Shown here in pieces: positions 36,161 through 45,239 of a stretch of DNA of 64,000 nt. The notes under the pieces are model-generated. The model was not told the DNA's origin, made no database searches, and was given only the letters and a program-made list of their open reading frames with translations. Location of the stretch: contig NZ_CP009452.1 in assembly GCF_001278035.1 (NCBI RefSeq), positions 2,575,501 to 2,639,500 on the forward strand. The letters run 5' to 3'. Every line of letters starts with the position of its first letter. Position 1 is the first letter of the stretch. Both the position numbers and the translations under genes were made by a program. This DNA is from Sphingopyxis sp. 113P3 (lineage in GTDB: Bacteria > Pseudomonadota > Alphaproteobacteria > Sphingomonadales > Sphingomonadaceae).

Positions 36161-37153
36161 ATGACTGCCGCCGACCATCTCGACGCCGACCGCCTTTCCG
36201 CCCCAGGCGGCGAGCCGGTCCTGGTTGTGGAGGCAGCCTCGTGGACGCGACCCGCCGTGCCGATCCAGGCGGCGGTGATCGGCATCGATCGCGGCGGCGC
36301 CCTTCCCGAGGTTTCCATCGACGACTTCGATCTGCTTCTGACGGCCGCATCCAATCCGCCGCGGCCATGGGTTTGCGCCGGTCACCTTGCGGTCGAGGCC
36401 GCCGCGGACGTGCTCGCCGATGCGGTGCGCGCCACTCCCCTCGCCGCCACGATCGCCGCTCAGCTCTTGCGGCTGACCGAGCGCCTGTCGCTCGACGACG
36501 CTCTGATCGCAGAATCCCTCGCTTACTCCGCCCTGCTTGGTGGAGACGAGTTTAGGCGCTGGAGGCAAAGCGCCTCCCCATCGGGCGAGACGCCGCCGCC
36601 TGATGAGCCCGTTGCCGCCGATCGGCGGGACGATCATCTGACGCTGACCCTCAATGATCCTGCCACCCGCAACGCGATGACTGCAAGGATGCGCGACGCA
36701 CTTTATGAAGCGCTCGCCAATGCCCTCGATGATCCAACCCAGCCAAGTGTCACCTTGCAGGGCAGCGGGCGCTGCTTCTCGACCGGCGGCGCACTCTTCG
36801 AGTTTGGACGCGCGAGCGACCTTGCAGAAGCGCATGCGGTGCGGGTGCTGCATAGCTGCGCGCGGGCACTCGACGCCCTTCGCGAACGGGCACGCGTCCG
36901 TCTCCATGGCGCCTGCATCGGTTCGGGATTGGAAGTTGCTGCAGCCGCCCACAGGCGTATCGCTGCGCCTGGCGCCTGGTTTCAGCTTCCTGAGCTCTCG
37001 ATGGGACTCGTTCCAGGCGCGGGAGGCACCGCAACCGTGCCGCGCGCTATCGGGCGGCATCGCACCTTTTGGATGCTGCTTTCAGGTCAGCGCTTAGGCA
37101 CCCGGGTCGCTCACCAATGGGGTCTTGTGCATGAAATCGAGGCGCGAGCGTGA
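36161..37153 (+). CDS. Enoyl-CoA hydratase/isomerase with N-terminal extension
   Basis: A 330-residue protein. The C-terminal part (about 155-330) is a crotonase: LTLNDPATRNAMTARM, RCFSTGGAL for the oxyanion region, GACIGSGLEVAAAAHRR and LPELSMGLVPGAGGT, where both usual Glu positions (GLEVAA and LPEL) are kept, so hydration is possible. The C-terminal helices usual in the family are short. The first 150 residues are an extra domain without a recognised signature and look a little like half a crotonase. The stop overlaps the next gene (GTGA). Confidence 0.78.
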   Translation: MTAADHLDADRLSAPGGEPVLVVEAASWTRPAVPIQAAVIGIDRGGALPEVSIDDFDLLLTAASNPPRPWVCAGHLAVEAAADVLADAVRATPLAATIAAQLLRLTERLSLDDALIAESLAYSALLGGDEFRRWRQSASPSGETPPPDEPVAADRRDDHLTLTLNDPATRNAMTARMRDALYEALANALDDPTQPSVTLQGSGRCFSTGGALFEFGRASDLAEAHAVRVLHSCARALDALRERARVRLHGACIGSGLEVAAAAHRRIAAPGAWFQLPELSMGLVPGAGGTATVPRAIGRHRTFWMLLSGQRLGTRVAHQWGLVHEIEARA

Positions 37154-38115
37154 CGGTGCTGCTCGAAGCCGTGGCTGCGGCGGGTGATCGGTTGGTCGAG
37201 GCTTCGCGCGGAAAGATCGATTTTGACGTCCCGCGCGCCTTGTCGCGCAGCGAGGACCTCAGCCTTGGCAAGCCCGGGCTATGGTCCCCGAACCGGAACA
37301 GCCGGCTGATCGCATGCCGCGATGGGTGGATCGCAGTCTCGCTCGCGCGGGACGATGACCGCGATCTCGTTCCGGCGTGGACCGGTGCTTCGTTTGATAC
37401 CCACCCGTGGGACGCCGTGATCGCCGCCGCGGCCCGCCGCAGCGCGGAAGAGATGGCCGCTGCCGCCATCGCCCTTCATCTTCCCGTCGCTGTCGTCGGA
37501 GAGACGCGTCACCTGCCGCAGGCACAGCTATCGCTCGGCGGCGGCGGAGGGAACAAGGTCATCGATCTTTCGGCGCTGTGGGCCGGCCCCTATTGCGCCG
37601 GGCTGCTCGCCGAAGCGGGATTTGACGTCGTGAAGATCGAAAGCCCTGCCCGTCCCGACCCCACAGCTCGCCATACGCCCGCACTCGATGCGCGGATCAA
37701 CGGCGCGAAGCGGCGGGTGACGATGGCGCTCGAAAATCCGAGGCTGATGGCGGCGGTCAGCCGGGCACGCGTGCTGGTAACGAGCGCGCGGCCACACGCA
37801 TTGGCGCATTTGGGCCTTGATGAAGCGACCGTGTTCGCGCGCAACCCGGGCCTCCTTTGGATTGCGGTCACCGCGCATGGCTGGCGCGGGCCAGCCGCGA
37901 TGCGCGTCGGATTTGGCGATGATTGCGCAGCCGCCGGCGGACTGGTCGAATGGCGCGGCGCCGGGCCTTCCTTCATGGGCGATGCGCTCGCCGACCCGCT
38001 GACGGGAATGACCGCGGCGATTCTTGCGCTCGAGGCGCTGGCCGAGGACCGCTGCGGATTGCTCGACGTGCCGCTTGCCGGATCCGCCGCCCGCTTTGCA
38101 GAGGCGATCGCATGA
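37150..38115 (+). CDS. Class III (CaiB/BaiF) CoA-transferase, apparently permuted and short
   Basis: A 321-residue protein starting with GTG. The CoA-binding Rossmann start of class III CoA-transferases (KVIDLSALWAGPYCAGLLAEAGFDVVKIE) lies at about residues 135-165 instead of the N-terminus. It is preceded by about 125 residues with RLIACRDGWIAVSLARDDDRDLVPAWTG, which resembles the small domain normally found later. GDALADPLTGMTAAILALEAL matches the usual Asp-containing segment. It probably moves CoA between acids. Coupled to the crotonase and to the amidohydrolase by 4-nt overlaps. Confidence 0.78.
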   Translation: MTVLLEAVAAAGDRLVEASRGKIDFDVPRALSRSEDLSLGKPGLWSPNRNSRLIACRDGWIAVSLARDDDRDLVPAWTGASFDTHPWDAVIAAAARRSAEEMAAAAIALHLPVAVVGETRHLPQAQLSLGGGGGNKVIDLSALWAGPYCAGLLAEAGFDVVKIESPARPDPTARHTPALDARINGAKRRVTMALENPRLMAAVSRARVLVTSARPHALAHLGLDEATVFARNPGLLWIAVTAHGWRGPAAMRVGFGDDCAAAGGLVEWRGAGPSFMGDALADPLTGMTAAILALEALAEDRCGLLDVPLAGSAARFAEAIA

Positions 38116-39449
38116 GCGCAGCGTTCGACCTCGTCATCCGCAACGCCCGGGACGCTGAAGGCCGCCCGCTCGCGGTCGCGGTGCGCGGCGGACGGATCGC
38201 GGCGCTGGGAACAATCGAGGCCGCCGCCGGACCCGAGTTCGACGCGCGCGGCCGAACCGTCGGACCGGGTTTTCACGATCACCATATGCATCTCCTGGCG
38301 ACCGCGGCGCGGCTTGAGTCGGTCGATCTATCAGGCCTCCTCCACGCCGACGCGATCATTGCAAAGCTGCGTGCCCAGCCGAGACAGAAAGGCAAATGGG
38401 TACGCGCAGTCGGCTATGATGAGCGCTCGGCAGGACTGCCCGATCGCAGGCTTCTCGATGCGTGGCTGCCCGACCGGCCGCTGCGCCTGCAGGATCGCAC
38501 CGGCCGCTACTGGATCCTGAACAGCCCCGGGCTCGAAGAGCTTGGCGATGTCCCTTTTCCTGCGTGCGTCGAACTTGGGCCCGACGGTCAGCCGAACGGG
38601 CGAATCCGGCGCGGCGATGCCTGGCTTCGCGAGCGAATCGGTGGAGCGCTGCCCTCGCTCGCACGCCTCGGCGAGCGGCTCGCCCAAACGGGGATCACCG
38701 CAGTCACCGACGCGGGCGCGTCCAACGGCGCCGAGGACGCCCTGCTTCTCGCAGGCTCCGTGCCGCAGCGCCTCACGATCATGGGGAGAGAAGCGCTTGC
38801 GCCGGGCGACGCCTACACCCTCGGGCCGGTCAAACTCCTCCTCGATGAAGATGATTTGCCGCCGATTGCCGCCGTCGCCTCGAGGATTACCGCAGCCCGC
38901 CAGCTCGGTCGCGCGGTCGCAGCGCATTGCGTCACCCTGGGCGAGCTTCTCTTCTATCTTGAAGCGCTGGCAATCGCGGGAGGCGCGCGCGCGGGCGACC
39001 GTATCGAGCATGGCGGAATGATTGCCGAAAGCCTCATCCCCGACATTGCCGCGGCGGGGCTGATCGTCGTCACGCAGCCGAACTTCATTCACGACCGCGG
39101 CGACCGCTACCGGGAGCAGCTCCCCGCCTATGAGCTTGACGACCTGTACCGGCTCGGATCCCTGCTGCGCGGTGGCGCTGAGGTCCGCGGAGGATCGGAC
39201 GCCCCCTATGGCGATCTTGATCCCTGGGTGGCCCTGCGGGCCGCGACGAACCGCCTGACCCGTGGCGGGCACCCGATCGGACCGAGCGAAGCGATCGGCC
39301 GCCAGGCCGCGCTCGCGCTCTATCAGGGGGCACCGCTTGCCGTGGGATCGGCCGCCGACCTCATCCTCTACGACTGGCCGGAGGCTCCCGACGCGCTCGG
39401 GACGGTCGATCTCACGTTGATCGGCGGTCGGATCGTCTGGCAGGCCTAG
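38112..39449 (+). CDS. Amidohydrolase family protein (YtcJ/Amidohydrolase_3 type)
   Basis: A 445-residue metal-dependent hydrolase starting at ATG 38112, which overlaps the previous stop. The N-terminal DLVIRNARDAEGRPLAVAVRGGRI and GPGFHDHHMHL (HxH-type metal ligands) mark the superfamily. IEHGGMI and GSDAPYGDLDPW supply further His and Asp ligands. It would hydrolyse a C-N or cyclic bond; the substrate is unknown. Last gene of the plus operon. Its TAG stop shares the palindrome CTAG with the stop of the convergent thiolase gene. Confidence 0.82.
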   Translation: MSAAFDLVIRNARDAEGRPLAVAVRGGRIAALGTIEAAAGPEFDARGRTVGPGFHDHHMHLLATAARLESVDLSGLLHADAIIAKLRAQPRQKGKWVRAVGYDERSAGLPDRRLLDAWLPDRPLRLQDRTGRYWILNSPGLEELGDVPFPACVELGPDGQPNGRIRRGDAWLRERIGGALPSLARLGERLAQTGITAVTDAGASNGAEDALLLAGSVPQRLTIMGREALAPGDAYTLGPVKLLLDEDDLPPIAAVASRITAARQLGRAVAAHCVTLGELLFYLEALAIAGGARAGDRIEHGGMIAESLIPDIAAAGLIVVTQPNFIHDRGDRYREQLPAYELDDLYRLGSLLRGGAEVRGGSDAPYGDLDPWVALRAATNRLTRGGHPIGPSEAIGRQAALALYQGAPLAVGSAADLILYDWPEAPDALGTVDLTLIGGRIVWQA

Positions 39450-40630
39450 TCGCGCACGAGCAGCATTGCTCCCGCAAGCGGGCCTCCCGACGTCGACGTC
39501 GCGCAGACCTGCGGGGTGCCCGCCACCTGCCGCTCGCCGGCCCGGCCCCAGAGCTGCGTGCAGGCCTCGTGTACCGCGCCATAGGCATGGAGCCGTCCCG
39601 CCGACAAGGCGCCGCCACCGGTATTGACGGGAAGTTCGCCGTCGAGCGCTATCCGCTTTCCTCCCTCGATGAAGTCTTTTGCGCCATAGCGCTCGCAAAA
39701 GCCGAAATTCTCGAGCCAGTTGATCGTATGAAAACTGAAACCATCGTAGAGCTGCGCGATATCGACGTCGGCAGGTTTGAGGTCGGTTCGGCCCCACATC
39801 ATTTCAGCGACCTTCGGCTGCGCCTGCGTGTCGAGTTCGGCAAGCTGCGTCCAGCTGTTGCGGTACTGCATCGACGAGCCGATCGCCTCAATGCGGATCG
39901 GCGGATTCCTGAGCGAGCGCGCAACATCCATCCGCGACACGATAATCGCCGCCGCACCATCGATTGGCACGTCGCAGTCGTAGAGCCGCAACGGTGTCGC
40001 GATCAGCGGCGAGGCGAGATAATCATCGATAGTGATCGGTGCCTTGTAGATCGCATTGGGGTTGAAGGCGGCGTTGCGGCGCTGGTTGACGGCGATCTGT
40101 CCCACCTGTTCAGCCTTTATACCGCTCTTGTGGACATAAAGGTTGAAGTAGAGCGCCTGCTGGAGCGCCGCTGCGTAGGTATAATAGGGCGCGTACCAGG
40201 CGAAGGGTCCGGCCTGCCGCTGGCCCTCGCGTAGCAGCGAATTGGCGTAAGCGGTCTTGCGCGCGGTCGCTTCATACATGGTACGGAAGATCAGCACATT
40301 GCGGCATAGCCCAGCCGCGATTGCGCCTACCGCGTTGAAAACCGCGCCATATTGCCCCGGTGCCTCACCCCCGCCGCTGTACCAGCCAAGCTCGAGCCGC
40401 AGAGCATCCTGGAGAGCAGCGCAGCCAACTGGCGAAAAGCCCGAGCCGTCGGCGCGCTCGCCTGGCCATGTCGCGAGCCCGTCGATGTCGGCGCGGGTGA
40501 GGCCGGCATCGGCAATCGCCTCGAGCGCTGCATCGACGGTGAGCGCGAGCGCAGACTTGGTAGCTCCTCGCGACACCTCGGACATGCCGACCCCGGTGAT
40601 CGCGGTATTCTTCTCAGCAAAGCCGCTCAT
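39446..40630 (-). CDS. Thiolase-fold protein of the SCP2/Ltp type, probable retro-aldolase subunit
   Basis: A 394-residue thiolase-like protein. The N-terminal ITGVGMSEVSRG and DIDGLATWPG, and the C-terminal LYDGFSFHTINWLE and GALSAGRLHAYGAVHEACTQLWG, mark the lipid-transfer/nonspecific thiolase group. In the region where thiolases carry the nucleophilic Cys (GGGEAPGQYGAVFNAVGA) there is no Cys. With the overlapping DUF35 gene this resembles Ltp2-type steroid aldolases, which cleave C-C bonds in side chains. Function is inferred from that comparison. Confidence 0.82.
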   Translation of the reverse strand: MSGFAEKNTAITGVGMSEVSRGATKSALALTVDAALEAIADAGLTRADIDGLATWPGERADGSGFSPVGCAALQDALRLELGWYSGGGEAPGQYGAVFNAVGAIAAGLCRNVLIFRTMYEATARKTAYANSLLREGQRQAGPFAWYAPYYTYAAALQQALYFNLYVHKSGIKAEQVGQIAVNQRRNAAFNPNAIYKAPITIDDYLASPLIATPLRLYDCDVPIDGAAAIIVSRMDVARSLRNPPIRIEAIGSSMQYRNSWTQLAELDTQAQPKVAEMMWGRTDLKPADVDIAQLYDGFSFHTINWLENFGFCERYGAKDFIEGGKRIALDGELPVNTGGGALSAGRLHAYGAVHEACTQLWGRAGERQVAGTPQVCATSTSGGPLAGAMLLVRD

Positions 40631-41031
40631 GCGCGCACCGGGCGAAAGAGGGGCACAAAGATGTCCTCTGCCTGCACAAATTCGACCTCGACCTCCATGC
40701 CGAACGCGACGGAGTCTGGCGGGCAGCCGATGATATTGCAGGCGAGGCGAACATCGTCCTGTTCCTCAATGGCAACGAGCGCGAGAACATAGGGCACCGC
40801 AAGGCCCGGCACCCAGGCCTTGTGATTGACCGTAAAGGTCACGACCCTGCCGCGGCCCGAAACGGCTTGCGGGGCAACATCGCGGCTTTCGCATCGGGGA
40901 CAAAAGGGAAGCGGCGGATGAACAAAATACTTGCAGGACCCGCAGCGATAGATCGCGAGCTTTCCCTCGCTCCCCCATGTCCAATAGGCTTCATTGTCCC
41001 GGTCGATTACCGGCAGTGTCCGCGCGGCCAT
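40627..41031 (-). CDS. DUF35 OB-fold protein with zinc ribbon
   Basis: A 134-residue protein: N-terminal helix, rubredoxin-like zinc ribbon (YRCGSC and FCPRCES) and an OB-fold with GRVVTFTVNHKAW. Such proteins pair with thiolase-fold enzymes and hold the acyl-CoA. Its stop overlaps the partner thiolase start (ATGA). The upstream region, shared with the amidohydrolase/P450 operon, contains one FadR-type site and one TetR-type palindrome. Confidence 0.9.
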   Translation of the reverse strand: MAARTLPVIDRDNEAYWTWGSEGKLAIYRCGSCKYFVHPPLPFCPRCESRDVAPQAVSGRGRVVTFTVNHKAWVPGLAVPYVLALVAIEEQDDVRLACNIIGCPPDSVAFGMEVEVEFVQAEDIFVPLFRPVRA

Positions 41032-41042
41032 ATGCCTCCCCC

Positions 41043-41054
41043 ACTTATGTAACT
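41043..41054. promoter_or_regulatory. Putative FadR-type operator, site B
   Basis: ACTTATGTAACT is a one-mismatch copy of AGTTA-N2-TAACT followed by ACGT, 11 nt before the DUF35/thiolase start. Confidence 0.55.
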
Positions 41055-41071
41055 ACGTCATAATCCAAGAG

Positions 41072-41086
41072 TTGACACATCGTCAA
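41072..41086. promoter_or_regulatory. Putative TetR operator upstream of the amidohydrolase/P450 operon
   Basis: TTGACACATCGTCAA is a TTGAC-N5-GTCAA palindrome, the same type as TTGACGATACGTCAA (52287-52301) beside the TetR gene. It overlaps a possible -35 TTGACA for the plus operon. Confidence 0.6.
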
Positions 41087-41134
41087 TTTTTAGGATGATG
41101 TGTGCAACGAGAATGACATGAGAGGAGAGTCGCC

Positions 41135-42448
41135 ATGCAGATGGACGACATGATCATTATCAGCGTCGACGATCACGCGATTGAGCCGCCCGAGGCGTTC
41201 ATCCGCCACTATCCCGAAGGCAAGAAAGACCGCGCACCGCGTATCGTGCGGGAGAATGGCAAGGACATCTGGCTCTGGAACGGGCAGCGTTTCCCAACGA
41301 TCGGCCTCAACGCGGTCGTTGGCCGCCCGCGCAGTGAATATGGCATGGAGCCCAGTGCCTTCGATCAGCTCCGTCCAGGAACCTATGATCCCAAGCTGCG
41401 CGTCGACGACATGAACGCAAATGGCGTCCTCGCTTCACTCAACTTTCCCACTATGCCAAGCTTCGCCGGGGGAACATTTGTCGGAATGGCGCAAAAGGAC
41501 CCCGAAGAGGCCTTGCTCGCTTGCCGGGCCTGGAACGACTGGCATGTGCAGGAGTGGTGTGCAGCAGCGCCAGGCCGCTTCATTCCCATGTGCCTCATTC
41601 CGATGTGGAACATGGACGACACGCTCGCCGAACTGAAGCGGATGAGCGATCTCGGCGTCCATGCCGTGAGCTTCTCCGACAATCCGGCGAATATCGGCCT
41701 GCCGAGCATCCACAATGAATATTGGGAACCCTTCTGGAAAGCCTGCAGCGACTACAAGATGGTGATCAACTGCCATATCGGCACTGGCGCCCGCGCGATG
41801 CACCCCTCGAGCGAGAGCCCGATCGATGCGTGGATCACCGCCATGCCGATCTCGATCGCCAATTCGGCTGCCGACTGGACCTTTGCCACCTTCTGGCAGA
41901 GGTATCCGGATCTGCGCATGGCCTTGTCCGAAGGCGGAATCGGATGGATACCCTATTTTCTCGAGCGGGCCGACTTCACGCACGAGCATCACCACGAGTG
42001 GACCTTCACCGACTTCAAGGGTGAGCGCCCATCAGATCTCTTCAAGCGCCATATCATCTGCTGCTTCATCGACGACCAGTTCGGTGTGAAAAATCTTGAA
42101 TATATGAACGAGGACATGGTCGCCTATGAGTGCGACTATCCGCACTCGGATACGGTGTGGCCCAATGTGCCTGAATATCTCTGGGCGTCGGTCAATGGGC
42201 TTCAAAAGGAGACGATCGACAAGATCACCCACCTCAATGTCATGCGTGAATATTGCTTTGACGCCTTTACGCTGAACGGCGGACGCGAAAATTGCACGGT
42301 CGGGCATCTGCGCGAACTTGGCAAAGACGTCGATGTCAGCCCCCGGCACAATCTGGGGGGGCTCAAGGCCGACAGCATGGATGCCGTTGGAAAGGCCCGC
42401 CGCCCGGTCACTTCGGGCGACATCGAACGCATGTTCGCGTCGGCCTGA
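41135..42448 (+). CDS. Amidohydrolase_2 (ACMSD-like) metal-dependent hydrolase or decarboxylase
   Basis: A 437-residue TIM-barrel protein. ISVDDHAIEPPEAF is the N-terminal metal region, NCHIGTGARA carries a His ligand, LSEGGIGWIPYFLERAD is a conserved family segment, and YECDYPHSDTVWP supplies the final Asp. Relatives include decarboxylases and ring-product hydrolases; the reaction here is unknown. Good RBS (AGGAGAG). First gene of a five-gene plus-strand operon (hydrolase, P450, aldehyde dehydrogenase, CoA-transferase, oxidoreductase). Confidence 0.85.
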   Translation: MQMDDMIIISVDDHAIEPPEAFIRHYPEGKKDRAPRIVRENGKDIWLWNGQRFPTIGLNAVVGRPRSEYGMEPSAFDQLRPGTYDPKLRVDDMNANGVLASLNFPTMPSFAGGTFVGMAQKDPEEALLACRAWNDWHVQEWCAAAPGRFIPMCLIPMWNMDDTLAELKRMSDLGVHAVSFSDNPANIGLPSIHNEYWEPFWKACSDYKMVINCHIGTGARAMHPSSESPIDAWITAMPISIANSAADWTFATFWQRYPDLRMALSEGGIGWIPYFLERADFTHEHHHEWTFTDFKGERPSDLFKRHIICCFIDDQFGVKNLEYMNEDMVAYECDYPHSDTVWPNVPEYLWASVNGLQKETIDKITHLNVMREYCFDAFTLNGGRENCTVGHLRELGKDVDVSPRHNLGGLKADSMDAVGKARRPVTSGDIERMFASA

Positions 42449-42451
42449 GCC

Positions 42452-43732
42452 ATGACAAGTCTTGCTGAACGGTGCCCGGTCGCCCGGGCGGGGGCCGATG
42501 CCCCGCCGGCCCCCGCGCATGTGCCGCCCGAGCTGGTGCTCGACACGCGGTTTGCCGCGGGCATTGTCCCCAACGATCTGATCGAACCCTATCGCCCCGT
42601 CGATGTGGTGCGAGGAGACGGGTTTCCGCGCATCCATTACTATCCCTGGCCGATCAGCGGAAACCGCCACGGCGCATGGGTCGTCACGCGCTATGAGGAC
42701 ATTCGCCGCGTCTACGAGGACAACGATCTCTTCTCGACCGAAGGGGTGGCACAGTTCCAGCTGCTGGCGGGAGAAACATTCCCCTCGATCCCGCTCGGCA
42801 TCGACCCACCCGACCATGGCAAGTACCGCAAGTTTCTCAATCCATGGTTCACGCCCGTCGCGATGAACGAGCGCGAGCCGCGCATCCGCGAAATCATCGG
42901 CAGCATGATCGACCAGTTCGCGACCAGGGGCGAAGTCGACATCGCCTATGATTTCGGGCGCGTTTTTCCGGTCCGCGTCTTCCTCGATCTCATGGGCTTC
43001 CCCTTCACCATGTTCGAGCAATTCCTCGACTGGGAGTGGAACATCCTTCACGAGGAGGATCTGGAAAAGAAGGCCAACGCGCTGCGCGGCGTGCTGGCCT
43101 ATTTGCGTGGTTTTATCGCTGAGAAGCAAGCGGCTCCCGACGATGCGCTCGGCAGCTATATTGCGAATGGTTCAGTCGACGGCCGCAAGCTCACCGATGA
43201 TGAAATTATCGGAATGACCTGGTTCTTGTGGCTCGGCGGCCTCGACACCGTTGCATCGACAGTCAGCCAAATGTTTCGCCGCCTTGCGATGCACCCCGAG
43301 CTTCAGGCAGAGATCCGCACCAACAAGGGCCTCATCAACTCGGCGGTCGAGGAGTTCCTGCGCACCCAGCCGCTCGTCAATTCGGGCCGGAAGGTGAAAC
43401 GCGACTTCGAGTGGCACGGCGTCGAAATCAAGGCGGGCGACTGGGTCACCGTGTTCAACACCTCGGGCAATTTCGACGAGCAGCAGTTCGAATGCCCGCA
43501 CCAATTCAACCCGGCGCGCAAGAACAACCGCCACTTCACCCTTGCCGGCGGCGTGCACATCTGCCTCGGCGCGCATCTCGCGCGGCGCGAATTGCGCGTT
43601 CTGCTCGACGAATGGTTCGACCGCATCCCCCAGCCTTTCCGTGTCAAGCAAGGCGCCGACACGACCGTTGTTCCCAGCCTGCTCTCGATCCGCAACCTGC
43701 CGATCGTCTGGGACACCGGGGCCGCTTCTTGA
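42452..43732 (+). CDS. Cytochrome P450 (soluble, bacterial)
   Basis: A 426-residue P450. The heme-binding loop is FTLAGGVHICLGAHLARREL with ligand Cys371. The oxygen-activation helix is WFLWLGGLDTVAST. The K-helix ExxR appears as EEFLRTQP, and the FSTEGVAQF and GIDPPDHGKYRKFLNP segments are typical of class I bacterial P450s. It needs ferredoxin and reductase partners, not found here. It likely hydroxylates the pathway substrate; the next gene could oxidise the alcohol-derived aldehyde. Confidence 0.92.
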   Translation: MTSLAERCPVARAGADAPPAPAHVPPELVLDTRFAAGIVPNDLIEPYRPVDVVRGDGFPRIHYYPWPISGNRHGAWVVTRYEDIRRVYEDNDLFSTEGVAQFQLLAGETFPSIPLGIDPPDHGKYRKFLNPWFTPVAMNEREPRIREIIGSMIDQFATRGEVDIAYDFGRVFPVRVFLDLMGFPFTMFEQFLDWEWNILHEEDLEKKANALRGVLAYLRGFIAEKQAAPDDALGSYIANGSVDGRKLTDDEIIGMTWFLWLGGLDTVASTVSQMFRRLAMHPELQAEIRTNKGLINSAVEEFLRTQPLVNSGRKVKRDFEWHGVEIKAGDWVTVFNTSGNFDEQQFECPHQFNPARKNNRHFTLAGGVHICLGAHLARRELRVLLDEWFDRIPQPFRVKQGADTTVVPSLLSIRNLPIVWDTGAAS

Positions 43733-43742
43733 GGACTATCCT

Positions 43743-45218
43743 ATGGCATATTTGAAATATGACGACGCCATCTATGTCGGCGGCGAATGGCAGAAGACCG
43801 ACCAGCGCGAGGCCGTGATCAACCCCGCAGACGAAAGCCTCCTCATCGAAGCTCCTGTCGGGAGCTCTGCCCAGGTAGAGGCTGCGATCGGGGCAGCGCG
43901 CACCGCGTTTGACAAGGGAGACTGGCCGCAACTTCCGGTGGCCGAGCGTCAGGCCGTGCTCACCCGCTTCCTCAACGCAGTTGAAGGCCGCAAGACCGAA
44001 ATCGTCGACATGATCGTGGCCGAGGCGGGCGCGACGCGCATGCTTGCCGACTTCCTCCAATATGGCATTCCGATGAAACATGCGCGGCGCACGGTCGAGC
44101 TTGCTGCGCGCGCACCGGTGACCTCGCTGCCGGTCGAACTGACCCCCAACGCGCAGGGCCGCACGACGCTCGGCACGGGGGTCGTAAGCCGCGAGCCCGT
44201 CGGGGTCGTAGCGGCAATATCCCCTTATAATTTCCCGTTTTTCCTTAACATCGGCAAGGTCATCCCCGCCCTCGCGGTCGGTTGTACCGTCGTGCTGAAG
44301 CCATCCCCCTACACACCAATGCAGGCCTTGATCCTTGGCGAGATCGCCGATGAGGTCGGGCTGCCCAAAGGGGTGCTGAGCATCGTCACTGGGGATGTGG
44401 ATACCGGAAAGCTGCTGACTACCGACCCGCGCGTCGACCTCGTTCACTTTACCGGATCGGACAAGGTGGGATCGATGATCCAGGCGCAGGCGGCGCCAAC
44501 ACTGAAACGCATCGTGATGGAGCTTGGAGGCAAGTCGGCGCTCATCGTTCGCGCCGATGCCGATATCGGCAAGGCCGCCGCAGCGGGGATCATGGGTTTC
44601 ACGACGCACAGCGGCCAGGGCTGCGCTCTCACCACGCGCCATATCGTCCACAACAGCATCCGCCCGCAGTTCGTCGAAGCGATGAAGGCGATGCTCGGAC
44701 ATCTCAAGATCGGCAATCCTGCTGATCCCAGTGTCAACTACGGCCCGCTGATCCGAGAAGTCGCGCGCAAGCGGACCGAGGATTATGTCGCGATCGCCCA
44801 GGACGAAGGCGCAACCCTCGTTGCGGGCGGCAAACGGCCGGAGGGCCTCGACAAGGGCTATTATTACGAGCCGACGCTCTTCGACAATGTGAAGAACGAA
44901 AGCCGCATCGCGCAGGAAGAAGTGTTCGGTCCGATTGGCGTGGTGATCGGGTTCGAGGACGATGCCGAAGCGATCGAAATGGCAAACGCCAGCGAATTCG
45001 GCCTCTCGGGCGCAATCTATTCAGCCGACGCGGGGGAGGCCTATCGCATGGCCCTCAAGATCCGCACAGGCGGCGTGTCGATCAACGGCGGCGCCGGGAC
45101 GATGCAGTCCGACGCGCCTTTCGGCGGCATCAAGCGATCAGGCTACGGCCGCGAATATGGCGAGGATGGCCTCAATGAATTCACCTATCAAAAGGTGATC
45201 AGTTTCCACGCCGAATAG
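43743..45218 (+). CDS. NAD(P)-dependent aldehyde dehydrogenase
   Basis: A 491-residue ALDH superfamily enzyme from ATG 43743 (MAYLKYDDAIYVGGEW). The catalytic Cys294 is in HSGQGCALTT, the general-base Glu in MELGGKSALIV, the NAD-binding site in ISPYNFPF and FTGSDKVG, and EEVFGPIGVVIGF near the C-terminus. It oxidises an aldehyde to an acid. It is 10 nt after the P450, so the pair may turn a methyl or alcohol group into a carboxylate. Confidence 0.93.
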   Translation: MAYLKYDDAIYVGGEWQKTDQREAVINPADESLLIEAPVGSSAQVEAAIGAARTAFDKGDWPQLPVAERQAVLTRFLNAVEGRKTEIVDMIVAEAGATRMLADFLQYGIPMKHARRTVELAARAPVTSLPVELTPNAQGRTTLGTGVVSREPVGVVAAISPYNFPFFLNIGKVIPALAVGCTVVLKPSPYTPMQALILGEIADEVGLPKGVLSIVTGDVDTGKLLTTDPRVDLVHFTGSDKVGSMIQAQAAPTLKRIVMELGGKSALIVRADADIGKAAAAGIMGFTTHSGQGCALTTRHIVHNSIRPQFVEAMKAMLGHLKIGNPADPSVNYGPLIREVARKRTEDYVAIAQDEGATLVAGGKRPEGLDKGYYYEPTLFDNVKNESRIAQEEVFGPIGVVIGFEDDAEAIEMANASEFGLSGAIYSADAGEAYRMALKIRTGGVSINGGAGTMQSDAPFGGIKRSGYGREYGEDGLNEFTYQKVISFHAE

Positions 45219-45239
45219 GACTGACAGGGAGAGACGGCG

